Shown here: in pieces, positions 54,112 to 60,000 of the stretch | How the letters are laid out: each line of letters begins with the position of its first letter | How positions within the stretch are numbered: position 1 is the first letter of the stretch | Source: Nematostella vectensis | Taxonomy: Eukaryota > Cnidaria > Anthozoa > Actiniaria > Edwardsiidae | Length of the DNA stretch: 60,000 bases | Reading direction: 5' to 3' | Assembly: GCF_932526225.1 (NCBI RefSeq) | Contig: NC_064036.1 | Span: forward strand, 15,805,181 to 15,865,180 | Program-made: the position numbers and the translations under genes | Notes under the pieces: model-generated | Told to the model about the DNA's origin: nothing | The model's input: the letters and a program-made list of their open reading frames with translations, nothing else | Databases searched by the model: none

Positions 54112-56763
54112 TTGAATAAACCTGCGCTTCAGGGAGAAAAACGCCTAGCAGCCAATATTCCAAGAGTTTCTAAGGGTTTGCCACTATTTTACTTGCTTGA
54201 CAAAACAAGATCCAATAGGGATGGCTGTCAAGTTAGTCATGCAACGAGCTCGCATATCATTTATCAGATAGTGTTTTCTTTGATTATTTACTTAATTGTT
54301 TTAATTGAATTCAGCGCATCCTTGAAATCACCGAGAACATTAAAGATTATATCAACCGCACATATTTTCACACTACGGTCATGAAGGAATTTAGTTGTCT
54401 TATGAATAGCCCTTTTAGTACATCATGTTTCATTCAGTAGTCGTACGGAGATAGTCAGAGTGAAAGGAATGTTCTAGGAGTGAAGAGTATATTTTCGAGA
54501 TACCGTCTAGATTTATGCGTGAAGTTTTGATCGCTTCTAGTTTAGCATACTGTATGACTCCAAATCTCCTTCTCGGGGGAATAACAATTTCAAGCAAGCG
54601 GTGACGAATATTTTTGGAAGTAAGTTCGATCTCTAAAACTTTCGGGAAGCTATAAGTTTGAAAAAAAACATCGGTGGTGTTTTTTTGTTTTTTTTTTGGA
54701 AGGAATGTTAGATTGCTGTTTCTATGAAATTTTAGAAAGATTATAGAAATGTTATTCCGGGAAGACAGTTTTCGGGAGAAGGAATGTTTGATCACTAAAT
54801 ATATGCTAAACACTTGAATGTGTGAAATGCTGAACAAAGCTATCTTGAGGAGCCTATTTCTACGTTCTATTTCTCTGTATGTAAAGGCTGAAAATACATT
54901 GGGAAGACTGCCGTGAAGAAACTTTAGATCGCTAAATGTTTGTTTGGCACGTGAATGTGTGAAAAGTCAGACAACTTTTTCTTCGCGGGAAACAATTTGT
55001 AAATAAAGTTCGGGAAGAGTTTATTTGCGAAGGAATGTTCGAATGCTAAATATATTTTTAAGACTTTTCGTAAAGAAACATTTGATCGCTAAGTGAATGT
55101 GTGAAAAGTCCGACACTTGTCTTCGCGTGGATTCATTTGTTGATGTATTTGATGTAGTCTGTATTTCTCTGTATGTAAAGACTAAAAATACATTGGAATA
55201 GAATAGAATTTGAAAGGGCAATCTAAAATGTTCGCAAGGGATTGCTTAGACAAGCAATTTTTAAGTCTAGCTAAACCTTTTCACGTGAGAAAAAGAAAAG
55301 TAGGAGTAGTAACTACTATGACGACATTGATAAACTCTCTCGCAAGATCACCCCAAACTTTACTTCATACAACATCTTATCGATGCTCTGATGTCTTTGT
55401 GTCATCTCAGCAACATTCAATTGACGGAACTATGTACAAGGGACAAATGAGTTCTGTGCAATACATGCCTATGAAGCATGTTAAACAGCAAACAAAGGTC
55501 TTCTGTTTTTGCGAAACGACAACTGTATTTTTTTGTCAACAAAATTTATGTTGGTCACTCACCATACTCGCCAACAAAGTATGCTGGACCTTCAAGCATG
55601 GTCACTCACAGAATACTCTGGTGGTTCAAACCTCAACAGAGAAATTTTTTTAGGCCTCCTAGAGACCTTAGATTGGTAGAAACTTTTATGTATACTGAAA
55701 GCTGTCAGAAAAGAAACAAGAACCTTGTCATTATATCACTTGGTCAAGGACTTCGCTATCTTTTGGAACAGAACAGTCAGTCTACATAAGTGGTAAAACC
55801 AAATCGTGCTAAATTGAAGGAGTTCAAGCCAAAGGCGCAGTCTCAGGAGCAAAAGATTTGATTGTAAGGTATTCTTACAGTTATATTAGATGGCTACGAT
55901 GAAATTCCATCAAAAGCAAATGCAGCAAACGCCTAGCTGAAAGCTGTCCGAAAAGAAACAAATACCTTGCCATTATATCACTTGGTTAAGGACTTTGCTA
56001 TTTTTTGAAACAAACCGTCAGTCCACATAAGTGGTAAAACCAAATCGTGCTAAATTGAAGAGTTCAAGCCAAAGGAGCAGTCTCAGGAGCAAAAGATTTG
56101 ATTGTAAGGTATTCTTACAGTTATATTAGATGGCTACGATGAACTTCCATCAAAAGCAAATGCAGCAAACGCCTAGCTGAAAGCTGTCCGAAAAGAAACA
56201 AGAACCTTGCCATTATATCACTTGGTTAAGGACTTTGCTATCTTTTGAAACAAACCGTCAGTCCACATAGTGGTAAAACCAAATCGTGCTAAATTGAAGA
56301 GTTCAAGCCAAAGGAGCACCACAGGAGCAAAAGATTTGATTGTAAGGTATCCTTACAGTTATATTAGATGGCTACGACGAACTACCATCAAAAGCAAATA
56401 TGGCAAAAGATGTTAGATAAAGTCATTGATGGAAATATAAGTTAAAGTTGAATAAACCTGCGCTAAAGGAAGAAAAACGCCTAGCACCAAATCGTGCTAA
56501 ATTGAAGGAGTTCAAGTCAAAGGCGCAGTCTCAGGAGCAAAAGATTTGATTGTAAGGTATTCTTACAGTTATATTAGATGGCTACGACGAACTACCAACA
56601 GAAGCAAATATGGCAAAAGATGTTAGAAAAAGTCATCGATGGAAATGCATTTGCATTAAGTTATATTAAATAACTTAATAATAAAACTCAAGGTATGCCT
56701 AATATTAGATGGCTTTGACGAACTACTATCAGAGGCAAGTGAGGCAAGAGATATAAGATAAAG
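54112..56763 (+). repeat. array unit A2 (2652 bp)
   Basis: This unit repeats A1 at an offset of exactly 5278 bp; no difference was seen in the stretches compared. Walker B motifs lie at 55871, 56111, 56349, 56559 and 56693. Confidence 0.9.
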
Positions 56764-59389
56764 TTGAATAAACCTGCGCTTCAGGGAGAAAAACGCCTAG
56801 CAGCCAATATTCCAAGAGTTTCTAAGGGTTTGCCACTATTTTACTTGCTTGACAAAACAAGATCCAATAGGGATGGCTGTCAAGTTAGTCATGCAACGAG
56901 CTCGCATATCATTTATCAGATAGTGTTTTCTTTGATTATTTACTTAATTGTTTTAATTGAATTCAGCGCATCCTTGAAATCACCGAGAACATTAAAGATT
57001 ATATCAACCGCACATATTTTCACACTACGGTCATGAAGGAATTTAGTTGTCTTATGAATAGCCCTTTTAGTACATCATGTTTCATTCAGTAGTCGTACGG
57101 AGATAGTCAGAGTGAAAGGAATGTTCTAGGAGTGAAGAGTATATTTTCGAGATACCGTCTAGATTTATGCGTGAAGTTTTGATCGCTTCTAGTTTAGCAT
57201 ACTGTATGACTCCAAACCTCCTTCTCGTGGGAATTACAATTTCAAGCAAGCGGTGACGAATATTTTTGGAAGTAAGTTCGATCTCTAAAACTTTCGGGAA
57301 GCTATAAGTTTGAAAAAAAAAAACATCGGTGGTGTCTTTTTTTTTTTTTTGGAAGGAATGTTAGATTGCTGTTTCTATGAAATTTTAGAAAGATTATAGA
57401 AATGTTATTCCGGGAAGACAGTTTTCGGGAGAAGGAATGTTTGATCACTAAATATATGCTAAACACTTGAATGTGTGAAATGCTGAACAAAGCTATCTTG
57501 AGGAGCCTATTTCCACGTTCTATTTCTCTGTATGTTAAGGCTAAAAATACATTGGGAAGACTGCGGTGAAGAAACTTTAGATCGCTAATTGTTTGTTTGA
57601 CACGTGAATGTGTGAAAAATCAGACAACTTTTTCTTCGCGGGAAACAATTTGTAAATAAAGTTCGGGAAGAGTTTATTTGCGAAGGAATGTTCGAATGCT
57701 AAATATATTTTTAAGACTTTTCGTAAAGAAACATTTGATCGCTAAGTGAATGTGTGAAAAGTCCGACACTTGTCTTCGCGTGGATTCATTTGTTGATGTA
57801 TTTGATGTATAGTCTGTATTTCTCTGTATGTAAAGACTAAAAATACATTGGAATAGAATAGAATTTGAAAGGGCAATCTAAAATGTTCGCAAGGGATTGC
57901 TTAGACAAGCAATTTTTAAGTCTAGCTAAACCTTTTCACGTGAGAAAAAGAAAAGTAGGAGTAGTAACTACTATGACGACATTGATAAACTCTCTCGCAA
58001 GATCACCCCAAACTTTACTTCATACAACATCTTATCGATGCTCTGATGTCTTTGTGTCATCTCAGCAACATTCAATTGACGGAACTATGTACAAGGGACA
58101 AATGAGTTCTGTGCAATACATGCCTATGAAGCATGTTCAACAGCAAACAAAGGTCTTCTGTTTTTGCGAAACGACAACTGTATTTTTTGTCAACAAAATT
58201 TATGTTGGTCACTCACCATACTCGCCAACAAAGTATGCTGGACCTTCAAGCATGGTCACTCACAGAATACTCTGGTGGTTCAAACCTCAACAGAGAAATT
58301 TTTTTGGGCCTCCTAGAGACCTTAGATTGGTAGAAACTTTTATGTATACTGAAAGCTGTCCGAAAAGAAACAAGAACCTTGCCATTATATCACTTGGTCA
58401 AGGACTTCGCTATCTTTTGGAACAGAACAGTCACTCTACATAAGTGGTAAAACCAAATCGTGCAAAATTGAAGAGTTCAAGCCAAAGGAGCAGTCTCAGG
58501 AGCAAAAGATTTGATTGTAAGGTATTCTTACAGTTATATTAGATGGCTACGACGAACTACCATCAAAAGCAAATATGGCAAAAGATGTTAGATAAAGTCA
58601 TTGATGGAAATATAAGTTAAAGTTGAATAAACCTGCGCTAAAGGGAGAAAAACGCCTAGCACCAAATCGTGCTAAATTGAAGGAGTTCAAGCCAAAGGCG
58701 CAGTCTCAGGAGCAAAAGATTTGATTGTAAGGTATTCTTACAGTTATATTAGATGGCTACGATGAACTTCCATCAAAAGCAAATGCAGCAAACGCCTAGC
58801 TGAAAGCTGTCCGAAAAGAAACAAATACCTTGCCTTTATATCACTTGGTTAAGGACTTTGCTATCTTTTGAAACAAACCGTCAGTCCACATAAGTGGTAA
58901 AACCAAATCGTGCTAAATTGAAGAGTTCAAGCCAAAGGAGCAGTCTCAGGAGCAAAAGACTTGATTGTAAGGTATTCTTACAGTTATATTAGATGGCTAC
59001 GACGAACTACCATCAAAAGCAAATATGGCAAAAGATGTTAGATAAAGTCATTGATGGAAATATAAGTTAAAGTTGAATAAACCTGCGCTAAAGGGAGAAA
59101 AAACGCCTAGCACCGAATCGTGCTAAATTGAAGGAGTTCAAGCCAAAGGCGCAGTCTCAGGAGCAAAAGATTTGATTGTAAGGTATTCTTACAGTTATAT
59201 TAGATGGCTACGACGAACTACCAACAGAAGCAAATATGGCAAAAGATGTTAGAAAAAGTCATCGATGGAAATGCATTTGCATTAAGTTATATTAAATAAC
59301 TTAATAATAAAACTCAAGGTATGCCTAATATTAGATGGCTTTGACGAACTACTATCAGAGGCAAGTGAGGCAAGAGATATAAGATAAAG
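56764..59389 (+). repeat. array unit B2 (2626 bp)
   Basis: This unit repeats B1 at an offset of exactly 5278 bp, including the 192-codon frame (57865-58443). Walker B motifs lie at 58524, 58734, 58974, 59185 and 59319. Confidence 0.9.
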
Positions 59390-60000
59390 TTGAATAAACC
59401 TGCGCTTCAGGGAGAAAAACGCCTAGCAGCCAATATTCCAAGAGTTTCTAAGGGTTTGCCACTATTTTACTTGCTTGACAAAACAAGATCCAATAGGGAT
59501 GGCTGTCAAGTTAGTCATGCAACGAGCTCGCATATCATTTATCAGATAGTGTTTTCTTTGATTATTTACTTAATTGTTTTAATTGAATTCAGCGCATCCT
59601 TGAAATCACCGAGAACATTAAAGATTATATCAACCGCACATATTTTCACACTACGGTCATGAAGGAATTTAGTTGTCTTATGAATAGCCCTTTTAGTACA
59701 TCATGTTTCATTCAGTAGTCGTACGGAGATAGTCAGAGTGAAAGGAATGTTCTAGGAGTGAAGAGTATATTTTCGAGATACCGTCTAGATTTATGCGTGA
59801 AGTTTTGATCGCTTCTAGTTTAGCATACTGTATGACTCCAAATCTCCTTCTCGGGGGAATAACAATTTCAAGCAAGCGGTGACGAATATTTTTGGAAGTA
59901 AGTTCGATCTCTAAAACTTTCGGGAAGCTATAAGTTTGAAAAAAAACATCGGTGGTGTTTTTTTGTTTTTTTTTTGGAAGGAATGTTAGATTGCTGTTTC
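59390..60000 (+). repeat. array unit A3, cut by the window end
   Basis: The first 611 bases of a further A-type unit, matching A1 and A2, including the A-type version of the homopolymer region near 59940-59980. Confidence 0.9.

Larger units (their letters stand above)
47995..60000 (+). repeat. tandem array with a 5278-bp higher-order period
   Basis: From about 47995 to the window end the sequence is a head-to-tail array. The frame beginning MNKPALQGEKRL recurs at 48834, 51486, 54112, 56764 and 59390, giving periods of 2652, 2626, 2652 and 2626 bp. Alternate units are the same subtype: the A units (48834, 54112, 59390) and the B units (51486, 56764) repeat every 5278 bp exactly. In all stretches compared, same-subtype units are identical, including runs of 11 A and 14 T, while A and B differ by scattered substitutions and small indels. 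The array continues beyond the window. The left end is a partial unit (47995-48833). Confidence 0.95.

Noticed and set aside
1-60000. tRNA or rRNA genes
   Set aside because: No cloverleaf-like A and B box pairs or rRNA-like conserved stretches were noticed; a covariance-model scan was not possible.

Overview
The window looks like metazoan nuclear DNA, most likely from a cnidarian such as a coral or sea anemone. This is inferred, not shown. The DNA is AT-rich, with GT-AG-bounded exon-like segments, no operons and no tRNA or rRNA genes that I could see. It is dominated by decayed transposable elements of kinds common in cnidarians: LINE reverse transcriptases, Ty3/gypsy and BEL/Pao fragments, foldback elements and a PIF1-like helicase. 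A large tandem array carries NACHT-type Walker B motifs. I see no intact conventional housekeeping gene.

Layout. 1-1.1 kb: C-terminal half of a PIF1-like helicase, broken by frameshifts and by a 47-bp minisatellite grown out of its own coding sequence. 2.7-4.2 kb: repeated short exon-like cassettes ending in a membrane-segment reading frame. 4.5-6.2 kb: a direct duplication, then a nested foldback element. 6.3-7.9 kb: a 5'-truncated LINE. 8.8-9.8 kb: a candidate small spliced gene with two CCHC zinc-knuckle exons. 11.6-16.4 kb: a hairpin MITE, a second LINE fragment, a BEL/Pao fragment and a hAT-like transposase remnant. 17.4-18.1 kb: a spaced short-repeat cluster and a broken gag-like frame. 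19-25.1 kb: two degraded gypsy elements (one split by a small element with a target duplication, the other with a recognisable 5' LTR) around an unrecognised broken gene. 25.2-28.6 kb: a 3.34-kb TIR element flanked by TA. 30.8-38.3 kb: two paralogous copies of an unrecognised gene family with SAP-like motifs that share an intron position; the second is deleted and abuts a gypsy integrase end. 39-42.6 kb: an almost full-length but inactivated LINE with endonuclease, reverse transcriptase and a 2A-like motif. 42.6-48 kb: little recognisable content.

48-60 kb is the most unusual region. It is a tandem array of about 2.65-kb units alternating between two subtypes (2652 and 2626 bp), forming a 5278-bp higher-order repeat. 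The higher-order copies look identical wherever I compared them, homopolymer lengths included. Each unit ends in a cluster of about 210-240-bp subrepeats that each encode a hydrophobic strand followed by LDGYDEL, a NACHT/STAND-type Walker B. I count 24 such motifs. The same frame upstream carries stop codons that are each one C-to-T change from CAA or CGA. I read this as a satellite-like amplification of a decayed NLR-type gene fragment; collapse or over-expansion in the assembly is an alternative.

No pathway can be reconstructed. The coding sequences are mobile-element functions (reverse transcription, integration, helicase, transposase) or isolated exon-like fragments.
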